Origin: Enterococcus ratti
Lineage (GTDB): Bacteria; Bacillota; Bacilli; Lactobacillales; Enterococcaceae
Length of the DNA: 64,000 nt
Reading direction: 5' to 3'
Assembly: GCF_001886195.1 (NCBI RefSeq)
Contig: NZ_JXLB01000001.1
Span: forward strand, 114,890 to 178,889
In this document: positions 45,759 to 55,110 of the stretch, piece by piece
How positions within the stretch are numbered: the stretch's first letter is position 1
Layout: every line of letters starts with the position of its first letter
Notes under the pieces: model-generated
The model's input: the letters and a program-made list of their open reading frames with translations, nothing else
What the model was told of the DNA's origin: nothing
Database searches by the model: none
Position numbers and translations under genes: made by a program

Positions 45759-46922
45759 ATGGAATTTATCGGTATTTTATGTCTCATCCTCATTGCCACG
45801 ACAATTGGCTCCCATCTTTCAAGAAGACTAGGAATTCCTGCTGTAATTGGGCAATTGTTAGTGGGTGTATTATTAGGGCAAGCTGGTTTAGGGTGGGTAC
45901 ATCCTAGTATTTTAGTACACGATTTTTCTGAAATTGGTGTAATCTTGCTCATGTTTTTAGCTGGTTTAGAAAGTGATCTCTCGTTATTAAAAAAGTATTT
46001 TAAACCGGGAATGTTCGTAGCTCTTTTGGGTATCCTTTTTCCTGTCTTTTTTGGTTGGTTGACTGGTGAAACTTTCCAAGTAGCTAAGAATGAAGCTATT
46101 TTTTTCGGTATCATTCTTGCTGCTACTTCCGTCAGTATCTCCGTTGAAGTATTGAAAGAATTAAATGTAGTAAATACCAAAGAAGGATCAACGATTTTGG
46201 GTGCTTCTGTCGTTGATGATATCTTAGTCGTTCTTATCTTAAGTTTCAGTTTGTCTTTTTTAACTGGAGAATCAACAAATACCTTACCCGTTCCCTTACT
46301 GTTACTTGAGCAATTAATTTATTTTTTATTTATTTTTTTATTGGTAAAATGGATTGCACCATTTCTAATGTCCTTTGCCGAAAAAATTTATGCAAATTCT
46401 GCTGTTATTATCATGTCATTGGTCATTTGCCTAGGAATGTCCTATTTAGCAGATTTAATTGGTTTAAGTTCTGTGATTGGAGCATTTTTTGCAGGAATTG
46501 CAGTCAGTCAAACAAGTGTTAAACATGAAGTTTATCGTAATGCAGAGGCTTTAGGATATGCTGTATTTATTCCTGTTTTCTTTGTTAGTGTAGGATTGGA
46601 AGTTGATTTTTCTAATTTTAGTGAACAGCTTTTATTTATCGTTATTTTAACGTTCGTAGCTATTTTAACTAAGCTTTTAGGCGGATATGTGGGAGCAAAA
46701 TTTTCTGGTTTTTCTACAAACAGTTCATTAATGGTCGGAGCTGGAATGATTTCTCGAGGAGAGATGGCGTTAATCATCCTACAAATTGGTCAACAAAGCC
46801 AGCTAATCGAAACCCGTTATTATTCTCTTTTAGTCATCGTTGTTTTACTAAGTACATTGATTTCTCCTTTGATTCTTAAACATTTTACGAAAAAAGTTTA
46901 CACTGATTCTTCCCAATCGTAA
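45759..46922 (+). CDS. napA: Na+/H+ antiporter NapA
   Basis: A 387-residue CPA2-family antiporter with about 12 helices. It resembles E. hirae NapA so closely, as I remember that sequence, that the symbol is justified. It exchanges internal Na+ (or Li+) for external H+ across the membrane. Key regions are SRRLGIPAVIGQLLVGVLLGQ, the double-Asp ion site region GASVVDDILVV and the C-terminal ISRGEMALIIL. The start at 45759 (MEFIGIL) is preferred to an in-frame ATG 18 codons upstream by homology; AAGAAAGG lies upstream. A bidirectional terminator follows. Confidence 0.92.
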   Translation: MEFIGILCLILIATTIGSHLSRRLGIPAVIGQLLVGVLLGQAGLGWVHPSILVHDFSEIGVILLMFLAGLESDLSLLKKYFKPGMFVALLGILFPVFFGWLTGETFQVAKNEAIFFGIILAATSVSISVEVLKELNVVNTKEGSTILGASVVDDILVVLILSFSLSFLTGESTNTLPVPLLLLEQLIYFLFIFLLVKWIAPFLMSFAEKIYANSAVIIMSLVICLGMSYLADLIGLSSVIGAFFAGIAVSQTSVKHEVYRNAEALGYAVFIPVFFVSVGLEVDFSNFSEQLLFIVILTFVAILTKLLGGYVGAKFSGFSTNSSLMVGAGMISRGEMALIILQIGQQSQLIETRYYSLLVIVVLLSTLISPLILKHFTKKVYTDSSQS

Positions 46923-47042
46923 AAATAGACCAATAAAAACATGTATTAACAATACTAAAAAATGACAAGAGTCTTCATTTTAAAAATGAAACAATTGTTG
47001 TTTCTGAAAAAATATTGGAAATTCTAATCATTTTAAACTTTT

Positions 47043-47098
47043 AAAAAAGAGTGGCACAATGTCAGAGAAAAAATCTGATGATTGTGCCACTCTTTTTT
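47043..47098. terminator. Strong bidirectional terminator
   Basis: AAAAAAGAGTGGCACAAT (47043-47060) pairs perfectly with ATTGTGCCACTCTTTTTT (47081-47098), with an inner short helix. It lies between convergent napA and citG and can stop both. The remaining ~200 bases up to citG hold no gene. Confidence 0.9.
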
Positions 47099-47300
47099 AG
47101 CTAAAGTAAAAAAAATTATTATCTGCTCCTTATATTATTAAAAATAGATAATTGGTTTTGCTATTTTCAATTTAGAAATTATTTGAGTACTCTCTCTCGT
47201 TCTAAACTTCAGATTAGTTAAATTTCATATCTTTTAACAAAAAAAGATAGATGCGAAAGTACAAAATTTCTCCAAAAGAAAAAATAATGATAAAAATACT

Positions 47301-48164
47301 TTATTTTAACCAACCTGTAGTCATCAATTTATCTAAAAATACAGTTAAAATTAACAAATCAGCACTCCCGCCAATACTCCAGTTTTTTTCTTTAAATAAC
47401 AAATTTAACTTCTCCAAAAAAATCTTCCCCTGTTCTGTTTGGGTTGCGCCTAAAACAAAATAATGACGAATTAGTGGTTGGTATTTTTCAAAAATGTGGC
47501 AGTCGTTACTGCGTTTCATTAAATTCGTGTCTTCTGCTTGTAAAGAGAGGTAAAGTAAGGTATCTACCAGTCTTTCTTGCTGTGTGCCTTGATGGTTCTG
47601 GTAATAAGGCAACCCTGCTTCAAAAATAGCAGGATACCCTTTTTGCGCCTCCCCACGAATTCCTGCTACTCCATAGCGAACAAATAATTGTTGCCCCCAA
47701 GTTAAATTTTCCGATATTGCTCTATCAATCGTTTTAAACTCCGCTAGTAAATCTTTAGTCATTTGTTTAATTACTTGTCGAAACGTAATTAATTGACAAG
47801 GAACTTTCCAAATCATGAGGCGACCACAAACAGCTAAGAAAATTCCAAGAGAAAAGATTGCGCCTTTATGAGTATTCACTCCATTGGTGACAAAAAGCAT
47901 TGCCTCTTCTGCTTCTAACCCAATTTTACGAATTGCAGTAAACGTCTCATCAATTGGATGACGGCGCAATTTTATTCCAGTTTGAACAAACGCTTCAAAA
48001 TAAGGTGGCAAAACCGCACTGCTTTCTAAAAAAGTAAAGACATCCATATCTTGATGAGACCCTGAATCTACGGGATCAACTAATCCCGGCTTATTTAGAC
48101 ACGTTACTTCGTAGAGCAAGGCTAGCTGAGCTTGTTGAATTAGTTTTTGACTATTTTTATTCAT
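47301..48164 (-). CDS. citG: Triphosphoribosyl-dephospho-CoA synthase
   Basis: A 287-residue CitG protein that makes the precursor of the citrate lyase prosthetic group from ATP and dephospho-CoA. LLYEVTCLNKPGLVDPVDSGSHQDMD, VNTHKGAIFSLG and the ATP-related GVAGIRGEA segment are characteristic. It is the last gene of the citrate cluster, and its ATG overlaps the citX stop (ATGA). AAAGGAACTTATCTTC precedes the start. Confidence 0.92.
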   Translation of the reverse strand: MNKNSQKLIQQAQLALLYEVTCLNKPGLVDPVDSGSHQDMDVFTFLESSAVLPPYFEAFVQTGIKLRRHPIDETFTAIRKIGLEAEEAMLFVTNGVNTHKGAIFSLGIFLAVCGRLMIWKVPCQLITFRQVIKQMTKDLLAEFKTIDRAISENLTWGQQLFVRYGVAGIRGEAQKGYPAIFEAGLPYYQNHQGTQQERLVDTLLYLSLQAEDTNLMKRSNDCHIFEKYQPLIRHYFVLGATQTEQGKIFLEKLNLLFKEKNWSIGGSADLLILTVFLDKLMTTGWLK

Positions 48165-48709
48165 GAAGATAAGTTCCTTTGCTCATAAACATCAATCATG
48201 TGAGCGATTTTTTTTTGCAGCTCTTTTAAGCTGTGCGTTTGATTCCGTGCACAAGCTTTGGCTGGCTTTTCGCAAATAAAACAAGTTCTTTGCTTATATC
48301 CAAGTACTTGTCGACTAATGCGTTGGCTCCCATCTTTAGCAAACAACACATCCAAATCAAACAACCGTCCTAACGGATGCTTTTCCTCAATTTCAATCAA
48401 GGATTTTTTCAATGAATAAGGGTCGACAGGAACTGCTACAAACCAATCTAATCCACTAGGTAACTTGATTTCTTTTGTATAAACGGGCTGTATCTGCTTT
48501 TTTTCAAACATTTCTTGAATTGATAACTGTCCCCAATGAAACAATTGTTCAATTTTTTTGTTATTTTTAACAGGTCCGGGAATATTTAAGGTAAAGACCA
48601 ATAATGCCTCATTTAGATACTTGGAAAGTAATTGATTTTGTAACTGAACCCGTTGCTCTTTATGGTTCAAAATAGTTTCGATCACTTGAATTTTTCCTGT
48701 TTCAAACAT
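48161..48709 (-). CDS. citX: Apo-citrate lyase phosphoribosyl-dephospho-CoA transferase
   Basis: A 182-residue CitX protein that transfers the prosthetic group to the Ser of the acyl carrier subunit CitD. Family landmarks are VFTLNIPGPVKNNK, GRLFDLDVLFAKDG and the Cys-containing RTCFICEKPAKACARNQTHS. It sits between citF (13-base gap) and citG (overlap), consistent with maturation genes at the operon end. Confidence 0.92.
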   Translation of the reverse strand: MFETGKIQVIETILNHKEQRVQLQNQLLSKYLNEALLVFTLNIPGPVKNNKKIEQLFHWGQLSIQEMFEKKQIQPVYTKEIKLPSGLDWFVAVPVDPYSLKKSLIEIEEKHPLGRLFDLDVLFAKDGSQRISRQVLGYKQRTCFICEKPAKACARNQTHSLKELQKKIAHMIDVYEQRNLSS

Positions 48710-48722
48710 TTAATCTTCCTCT

Positions 48723-50273
48723 TTATTCTTCAATTGGTTTTACTTGGCGTACAATATCTAAAATGGAACCATCACGATATTCGACATAAGCAACGACTCG
48801 CTCGGTAAATAGCAATGGTTCTGGGACGCCTACAATTTGTTCGGCTTTTTGTTGCAGCTCTTCGATAGTAAAGACTGGAATTTGCGGTATTTTTCTAAAA
48901 ATAGCCGCTAAATCTTGACGATTCGGGTGAATCGCAATCCCTACCTCTGTTACTAAAACATCAATGCTTTCTCCCGGCGTAATTAAGGTAGTTACATCTT
49001 TTACAACTGTCGGGATTCTTCCTCGAACAAGTGGTGCTGAAATAATCGTTAGTTTAGCCGTAGCGGCGTCTTGATGTCCGCCAATCGCCCCGCGCAATAC
49101 GCCATCTGAACCAGTCATTACATTTACATTAAAATGTGTATCGATTTCTAATGCGGATAAAATAGCTACATCTAGTTTATTTACTACGGCACCTTTATTG
49201 CTTGGATCGGCATAATAAGAAGCGTCAATTTCTTGCTGTTTCTCAAATTTCGCCATGCCTTCAGCTGCACCTCGATCAAAATCTTGTACGTCAAGAACCT
49301 TTTCCACCAAACCTTTTTCCAATAGTTCAACGGTGGGGGTGGTGATTCCACCTAATGCAAAAGAAGCTTTAATATCTTTTTCTTTCATTTCTTCTGATAA
49401 ATAGCGAGTAACTGCTAGTGCGGCTCCGCCTGTTCCCGTTTGAAAAGAAAAACCATTTTTAAAGTAAGGAGAATGAACAATCACTTCTTTGACCATTTCT
49501 GCAATTTTTAATTCTTTTGGATTTTTAGTAAAGCGAGTGGCGCCAGCACCGATTTTATTCGGATCACCAATGGCGTCTACTTCTACAACATAATCAACTT
49601 GAGTTTGCGCTATACTAACGGGTGTATTTGGATAAGGGACTAAATGATCTGTTAAAAGCACCACTTTATTTGCGTATTGAGCATCTACTTTCGCATAGCC
49701 TAATGAACCAAAAACTGATTTTCCATAAATTGCATTTGCATTTCCGTAATCATCAGAAGTCGGTACACCTAAAAAAGCCACATCAATTTTCAATTCCCCG
49801 CTTTCAATGGCTCGTGGTCGATTCCCATGAGAACGCAAAATAACAGGATTTTTCATTCCACCGTGAGAAATAAATTCACCAAGACTTCCTCGCATGCCAC
49901 TACTAGTAATGTGTGTGACGGTTCCATCTTTAATGCATGCGATCACCATTTCATTCATCGTATTGGTTAATGAACTTGGCGCTAACGTTAAGTCTTTAAT
50001 TTTCATTTCACGAATGACTTCCATGACTTGATTAAAAACAAAATCTCCTTCTCTTAAATGATGATGAAAAGAAATCGTCATGCCGTCTTTTAAACCGGAT
50101 TTTGCAATTGCTTCTTTAATTGTTGGCACGAGTTTATTGGATTGAGCAGTGACTGTAGTGACTTTAGGTGCGGTACGTTGAATAGTTGTTGACGGTAATG
50201 AGACTCCATGAAATTCTTTTTTATAGTTTGCTAAAACTTCTGCTGGAATCGTTCTTTTTTGTTTATTAGGCAT
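48723..50273 (-). CDS. citF: Citrate lyase alpha subunit
   Basis: A 516-residue CitF subunit, the acetyl-ACP:citrate ACP transferase of citrate lyase, which exchanges acetate for citrate on the carrier. [34 protein letters not shown] and [16 protein letters not shown] are family blocks. The ATG at 50273 lies inside the last codons of citE and follows GAGGAGGGAATTATTG; an in-frame TTG upstream is less likely. It overlaps citE by eight bases. Confidence 0.94.
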   Translation of the reverse strand: MPNKQKRTIPAEVLANYKKEFHGVSLPSTTIQRTAPKVTTVTAQSNKLVPTIKEAIAKSGLKDGMTISFHHHLREGDFVFNQVMEVIREMKIKDLTLAPSSLTNTMNEMVIACIKDGTVTHITSSGMRGSLGEFISHGGMKNPVILRSHGNRPRAIESGELKIDVAFLGVPTSDDYGNANAIYGKSVFGSLGYAKVDAQYANKVVLLTDHLVPYPNTPVSIAQTQVDYVVEVDAIGDPNKIGAGATRFTKNPKELKIAEMVKEVIVHSPYFKNGFSFQTGTGGAALAVTRYLSEEMKEKDIKASFALGGITTPTVELLEKGLVEKVLDVQDFDRGAAEGMAKFEKQQEIDASYYADPSNKGAVVNKLDVAILSALEIDTHFNVNVMTGSDGVLRGAIGGHQDAATAKLTIISAPLVRGRIPTVVKDVTTLITPGESIDVLVTEVGIAIHPNRQDLAAIFRKIPQIPVFTIEELQQKAEQIVGVPEPLLFTERVVAYVEYRDGSILDIVRQVKPIEE

Positions 50274-51171
50274 CAATAATTCCCTCCTCGTCAATTAATC
50301 GTGATGCTTTTGCCAACATCAAGGTACGTTGTGCCCGTTCTACAATTGGTTTATCGATCATTTTTCCGTTCAAAGAAATCACGCCTGATCCTTTTTCTTT
50401 GGCTTCTTCAATCGCTGCTATCACGTTTAATGCCTGTTGAATTTCTTTCATTGTAGGTTGAAAGACGCGATGTACAGCTGGGATTTGTCTTGGATTAATG
50501 CATGATTTTCCATCAAAACCTAACTGGTGAATTAAGCGAACTTCATTTAAAAAACCTTCCATGTTGTCTACGTCAGAATAAACCGTGTCAAACGCAGAAA
50601 TTCCTGCGGCTCGTGCGGCATGAATAATCATGCTACGTGCAAAGAATAGTTCTCGTCCATCCGGATAACGTTTAGTTTTCATATTGGTAACATAATCTTC
50701 TGCTCCAAGTGCGATTCCGATTAAACGCTCAGAAGCCTTGGCAATTGCAGGAGCATTTAAAACTCCAGCTGCACCTTCAATAGCGGCCATCATGAATGTT
50801 GTTCCTATGGGGACATTAAAATAGGCTTCTGCTTCTGCAATTACTGCTTCTACTTCTGTCACTTCTTGCGGTACTTCTGTTTTTGGTAAACGTAAAACAT
50901 GAACACCGGCTTGTACCATAGCAAATACATCTGCACGTCCAAATTCTGAATGTAAATCGTTAATACGGACGACTAATTCTGCCTCTTTATAATCTACCGT
51001 TTTTAAAGCTTGCGCGACAAGCATTCTGGCACTGTCTTTTTCTGACATGGAGACTGCATCTTCTAAATCAAACATAATTGAATCTGCTCCGTAAATCCCT
51101 GCATCTTTGATCATTGCTGGATTATTCCCCGGTACAAACATCATTGTTCTTCTTAGCCGCTCTTTTTTCAT
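50266..51171 (-). CDS. citE: Citrate lyase beta subunit
   Basis: A 301-residue CitE subunit, the citryl-ACP lyase that cleaves citryl-ACP to oxaloacetate and acetyl-[41 protein letters not shown], the metal-binding region [10 protein letters not shown] and [14 protein letters not shown] [13 protein letters not shown] are as in the HpcH/HpaI-type beta barrel. GGGAGG precedes the ATG; the CitD stop lies four bases upstream. Confidence 0.94.
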   Translation of the reverse strand: MKKERLRRTMMFVPGNNPAMIKDAGIYGADSIMFDLEDAVSMSEKDSARMLVAQALKTVDYKEAELVVRINDLHSEFGRADVFAMVQAGVHVLRLPKTEVPQEVTEVEAVIAEAEAYFNVPIGTTFMMAAIEGAAGVLNAPAIAKASERLIGIALGAEDYVTNMKTKRYPDGRELFFARSMIIHAARAAGISAFDTVYSDVDNMEGFLNEVRLIHQLGFDGKSCINPRQIPAVHRVFQPTMKEIQQALNVIAAIEEAKEKGSGVISLNGKMIDKPIVERAQRTLMLAKASRLIDEEGIIDA

Positions 51172-51175
51172 TTTC

Positions 51176-51469
51176 TTAAACCTCCCATGGCGTAACTTGA
51201 TGTTGAATTCCTAGTGAACGGTGAATCGCTGTTTTTAATCGAGCAATAATCACACAATCTAAGGCGCCTTTATCTACTACTTTTACTTTTGCATCTGTGA
51301 TTTGATAAGCTGCTAACGTTTCATGAACCACTTTTTTGATTTGTTTACCAAATTGTTCAATGACTTGGCTGTCTAAATCAATAACAATCCCTTGTGCATT
51401 TGACGAAATCATGATTTGTACGTCACTTGACTCTAACGTTCCAGCAATTGCTGTTTTTGTTATTTTCAT
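51176..51469 (-). CDS. citD: Citrate lyase acyl carrier subunit
   Basis: A 97-residue CitD subunit. It carries the phosphoribosyl-dephospho-CoA group on Ser14 in AGTLESSDVQI, the conserved attachment segment. AAGGGAGAGTTGAACA precedes the ATG, and the citC stop is three bases upstream. Length and position between citC and citE are canonical. Confidence 0.93.
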   Translation of the reverse strand: MKITKTAIAGTLESSDVQIMISSNAQGIVIDLDSQVIEQFGKQIKKVVHETLAAYQITDAKVKVVDKGALDCVIIARLKTAIHRSLGIQHQVTPWEV

Positions 51470-51472
51470 TGT

Positions 51473-52489
51473 TCAACTCTCCCTTTTATTCTTTAAATAA
51501 TGATAGGTGGTTTTTGACACCATTTCTTGAATGTCTTCCAATTGCTCCTCAAGAAAAGCTTTGCGGACTTGAGAAGCTGAAATTACTTGATTTTGTTGAG
51601 TCTTTTTCCTTGGAATTACTTTTACTGTTATTTCTGGCGGTAAAATTTTTTTTAGTACTTGATTGTACGTGCTAGTCATTGGCGAAAACGGTTCTTCACC
51701 AACATAGCGAGTGGTGATGTTTAAAGATGCAGCTATCCTTTCTTTAAATAATGTTGCGTCTACAATCATTTGCTCTTTTGCTGCTTCATCATTTTCTCGT
51801 AAAAAATAGGTGGGAAAAGTTGCCGGACTAATGACATAATCGTTGCCTAATACAACGATCACGTTTTTCAAATGCTTCACGCCTTCTTGAACGAAACGAA
51901 ATCGTTCCAACGTGGAAAAGAGGGCTTGCTCTTTTTCAAGAACAAATACATATACCCAATCGTTAGCTGCTGCTGCTTGTTCGATTAAGTAGGAATGGCC
52001 GTTCGTAAAGGGATTTGCATTCATTACAATGGCCGCATTTTTCGCATTCAACGTTTTAGGAATTGTTGCTAAGTATTGCGCAATTGACCAATCGCCCATT
52101 TCTAAAATTGCTGTTTTTTCTGTTGAAACAATTGTTTTAAAGCCTAAATGTTCAAAACTTTTTTGATAACGTTGTTTAGTGAAAACAAAATAATGAAAGA
52201 TTTCATGCTGACTCATTTCTTGTATGATAGCAGAAACTAATACATGGAGAGTATGACCGGATTGTTTATATTTTTCAGATATGGCAATGTATTTAATCAC
52301 GTTTTTTTGATAAGACACTGTTCCTACCAATTCTTCGCCTTGATATAAACCTAACGTTTTGTCTAGTTGCTGAAAGGCTTTTGTAGCAGGTTTTATTCCT
52401 GAGTGAACGAGCAATCTTTGCCATTGTTCCCTTACAAAATGATTTTTTAAAAATAGCTGCCGGATATCTGTTTGATTAAACACTTGCAT
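51473..52489 (-). CDS. citC: [Citrate (pro-3S)-lyase] ligase
   Basis: A 338-residue enzyme that acetylates (activates) the citrate lyase prosthetic group with acetate and ATP. It combines an N-terminal GNAT-like domain (about 20-125) with a nucleotidyltransferase domain showing NANPFTNGHSYLIEQA and SASQVRKAFLE. The ATG at 52489 is preferred because AAAGGA lies just upstream, although four codons earlier another ATG is possible. It starts about 20 bases after the citP stop. Confidence 0.9.
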   Translation of the reverse strand: MQVFNQTDIRQLFLKNHFVREQWQRLLVHSGIKPATKAFQQLDKTLGLYQGEELVGTVSYQKNVIKYIAISEKYKQSGHTLHVLVSAIIQEMSQHEIFHYFVFTKQRYQKSFEHLGFKTIVSTEKTAILEMGDWSIAQYLATIPKTLNAKNAAIVMNANPFTNGHSYLIEQAAAANDWVYVFVLEKEQALFSTLERFRFVQEGVKHLKNVIVVLGNDYVISPATFPTYFLRENDEAAKEQMIVDATLFKERIAASLNITTRYVGEEPFSPMTSTYNQVLKKILPPEITVKVIPRKKTQQNQVISASQVRKAFLEEQLEDIQEMVSKTTYHYLKNKRES

Positions 52490-52509
52490 GCATCCTTTCA
52501 TTTTTTATA

Positions 52510-53814
52510 CTATGATAACAGTCCCATTAAAAAGATGGCAAATGTTACTGTCATGGCGCCGCCTAGCCGAACAGCTACTTGTGCAAACGGCATTAATTCC
52601 ATTCGATCGCCTGCGGCTAAAATTGCTAAAGCGCCTGTTCCACCTTGTCCGCTGCAACATGAAACAGCAATTGCTGTATCAATGGGATACATTTTTAAGA
52701 TTTTAGCGGCAATAAAAGCTGTAGCCACAATTGCGATGACCGTGAGAATAATAGTTAAAATGGTTGCTGGACTTTTGAATACTTCAATTAATTCTAGCCA
52801 ATCAGTTTTGGCTACCCCAACACCAAATAATAAAGGTGGTGTGATGCCACGAACGGTAAATCCATACAACGAATTGCCACCTTCTTCAATTTCTTTAGGA
52901 ATAAAGCCTAACATTTTTGCTCCCATTAATGAAACTAATAAAATCACGGGTGAAGGTATTGAAAAACCCAGTGTTGTTTTTAATAGATGTTCGACATAAA
53001 CCGCCGCAAAATAAATCGTAATAGCTACTACACCGGCTAACAATGTTTTTTCAACACTAATCGGTTTGGCGGCTCCTTTTAAATTATCTAAATGCTCGTC
53101 GTCCCCGTCAATTAAATTCCCATGGCCGTTTAATTGTGGATATTTCTCGCCGATTTTTCTTAACATTCCAGAAAGTAATACCGCTACTAAACTCCCCAGC
53201 ATCACGCATGGCAAAATTCTGCCAAAAATATCATTTTGTTCAATACCAGACATGACTGCTGCATAACCGATAGATAAAGGCATGGCTCCTTCACCGACTC
53301 CGCCAGCCATAATTGGCGCAACAATAAAGAAGTATGTATTCCAAGCAGATAATCCAAGTAGCATGCCGACACCGGTTCCTACTAAGGAACCGATTACATC
53401 ACATAAAATTAAAATGACGATAATGCGAGAAGTAGCTTTCACTAAGGTGTGACGGTTCATTGAAGCAATGCTGCCGACGACAAGTAAAGTAATAAAAAAC
53501 ATTAAGAAATTATTATTATCCATGAAATCAGAAACAACTTTTACCGTACTTTCTGGTAGCCAATGTTTGTAAACAAGAAAAGCGGGTAAAAATGTGACGA
53601 CTAAAACCTTCCCGCCGAGGTCTTTTAATACAGGAATATTTTTTCCTATTTCTTCTAATAAATAAGCAAAAACAGTCATAATACCTAATGCAACCAACAT
53701 ATCTTTTTCCGGCACGATATTTGTTGCTGTCATTGCAGCATAAGCCAATGCCATAATAATGTAAAGCGAGAAAGGAATAAAACCAATTTTAATTTTATTT
53801 AGTTTTGCTAGCAT
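52510..53814 (-). CDS. citP: Citrate/malate transporter, 2-hydroxycarboxylate family
   Basis: A 434-residue 2HCT-family carrier with about 11 helices and two reentrant GGxG loops: APIMAGGVGEGAMPLS and SCCSGQGGTGALAIL. A C-terminal Arg in AVRLGGA fits the substrate-binding Arg of CitP/CitS. In lactic acid bacteria such carriers exchange citrate for lactate, or run as proton/Na+ symporters. Its ATG overlaps the end of the malic-enzyme gene by 20 bases, so it is part of the citrate operon. Malate transport (MaeP-like) is the alternative. Confidence 0.88.
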   Translation of the reverse strand: MLAKLNKIKIGFIPFSLYIIMALAYAAMTATNIVPEKDMLVALGIMTVFAYLLEEIGKNIPVLKDLGGKVLVVTFLPAFLVYKHWLPESTVKVVSDFMDNNNFLMFFITLLVVGSIASMNRHTLVKATSRIIVILILCDVIGSLVGTGVGMLLGLSAWNTYFFIVAPIMAGGVGEGAMPLSIGYAAVMSGIEQNDIFGRILPCVMLGSLVAVLLSGMLRKIGEKYPQLNGHGNLIDGDDEHLDNLKGAAKPISVEKTLLAGVVAITIYFAAVYVEHLLKTTLGFSIPSPVILLVSLMGAKMLGFIPKEIEEGGNSLYGFTVRGITPPLLFGVGVAKTDWLELIEVFKSPATILTIILTVIAIVATAFIAAKILKMYPIDTAIAVSCCSGQGGTGALAILAAGDRMELMPFAQVAVRLGGAMTVTFAIFLMGLLS

Positions 53815-54919
53815 AAGAAGGGTCCTCGTTTTCTTTTAATTTTTGGATAAAATTTAAAACTGCTTGTGAAACGACAGCTGTAACATCGGGATCAAAAACA
53901 TTGGGGATGAATTTTTCAGGTGTTGGTTCTCTTAGCAGAGCTGCTAAGCTTTTAGCTACTTCATATTGCAAAGAAATGTTTACTTTATTTGCCTTTGCAG
54001 CCAATAAGCCTTTGAATAATCCGGGAAAAACTAAGATGTTGTTGACTTGATTGGGATAGTTTGACGAACCAGTAGCTAATAAAGTGACACCGATTTTTTT
54101 TGCTACTTCAGGATCAATTTCCGGTACTGGATTTGCTAAAGCAAAAACAATGGGCTTTTCATTCATTTTTTTTATCATGGTGGGCGTTAAAACGTTTCCA
54201 ACTGATAATCCGATAAATACGTCTTGTCCGACAATCGCCTCTTTTAAAGCGCTAACATTTTTGATTGTTTTTGGTAGTTGATTGACTAACTCCCGTTGGT
54301 ATTTATTTAATGTTTTATCTTCTTTTTTCAATACGCCTTGCTGATCGACTAGCGTTAAATTTTTTATGCCGGCGGCTAGTAACAAGCGAGCAGTTGCAAC
54401 ACCTGAAGCGCCAATGCCGTTAATTAATACGTGTAGTTCGGTCAGTGGTTTGCCTTGTAATTTTGCTGCATTGATTAAACCGGCTAATACTACGATGGCA
54501 GTGCCTTCTTGATCATCGTGGTAAACAGGAATCGATAATCTTTCTTGCAATTTTTCTTCTAGTTCAAAACATTTGGGCGCACAAATATCTTCTCTTTGTT
54601 CAATGGCCAAGGGAATGGCATCTACATCGGCCAAATTTTTATAAAGGAATGCTTTTCCTTCTACAATTGGCAACCCTGCTTGATTGCCGACGTTTCCCAA
54701 ACCTAAAACCGCTGAACCGTCTGTAATCACTGCCACTAACTTGCCGCTAATAGTTAGTTCACGCGCTAAAGCATGGTTTTTTTCAATCATCAAGCTTAGC
54801 TTTGCAACGCCGGGAGTATACATTTTCGCTAAGTCTTTTTTGTCATGAACTGATTCAGTCGTTTCTAAACTTAAAACACCAGTATTGCGTTGATGAATCT
54901 CTAAAACTTCATCTTTCAC
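53795..54919 (-). CDS. Malic-type enzyme / oxaloacetate decarboxylase
   Basis: A 374-residue malic enzyme of the short bacterial type. YTPGVAKLS, TDGSAVLGLGNVG, the metal-site HDDQEGTA and the NAD-binding INGIGASGVATARLL are clear. As first gene of the citrate operon it most likely decarboxylates the oxaloacetate released by citrate lyase to pyruvate, the role of CitM in lactococci; NAD-linked malate oxidation is also possible. The start is placed at GTG 54919, eight bases after AGGAG; a GTG three codons earlier abuts that site. The promoter faces the divergent regulator. Confidence 0.88.
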   Translation of the reverse strand: MKDEVLEIHQRNTGVLSLETTESVHDKKDLAKMYTPGVAKLSLMIEKNHALARELTISGKLVAVITDGSAVLGLGNVGNQAGLPIVEGKAFLYKNLADVDAIPLAIEQREDICAPKCFELEEKLQERLSIPVYHDDQEGTAIVVLAGLINAAKLQGKPLTELHVLINGIGASGVATARLLLAAGIKNLTLVDQQGVLKKEDKTLNKYQRELVNQLPKTIKNVSALKEAIVGQDVFIGLSVGNVLTPTMIKKMNEKPIVFALANPVPEIDPEVAKKIGVTLLATGSSNYPNQVNNILVFPGLFKGLLAAKANKVNISLQYEVAKSLAALLREPTPEKFIPNVFDPDVTAVVSQAVLNFIQKLKENEDPSYASKTK

Positions 54920-54956
54920 TTCTTTCACTCCTTTTTAATTTTTTATTTACAAATCG

Positions 54957-54962
54957 ATTATA
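54957..54962 (-). promoter_or_regulatory. -10 of the citrate operon promoter
   Basis: Minus-strand TATAAT (54962-54957) is about 40 bases upstream of the malic-enzyme start. A TTTGTT-like -35 lies upstream within a T-rich run. The very AT-rich sequence between here and 55046 is the likely binding region of the divergent regulator. Confidence 0.5.
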
Positions 54963-55046
54963 TCATCATTTTTAAAAAAACAAACACTTTTTATTTAAAA
55001 TATTAAAAAATAAGTTTTTTATTTTCATATTTTAAAAAATACTTTT

Positions 55047-55076
55047 TTGGAATATCTTTGAATATCTTGCTATACT
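55047..55076 (+). promoter_or_regulatory. Promoter of the citrate regulator gene
   Basis: TTGGAA (55047-55052) and TATACT (55071-55076) are 18 bases apart, 35 bases upstream of the regulator ATG. GAATATCTTTGAATATC, a direct repeat, lies between them. Confidence 0.6.
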
Positions 55077-55110
55077 GTAGATAAATCGTTTGTTGAAAAG
55101 GAGTTGCACT

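Noticed and set aside
45665..46180. 171-codon minus-strand frame
   Set aside because: It is antisense to napA, which is a strong family match. The composition (Lys/Asn/Pro-rich) is typical of a reverse-complement shadow.
52472..52999. 175-codon plus-strand frame
   Set aside because: It overlaps the end of citP on the opposite strand and has no family resemblance or suitable start.
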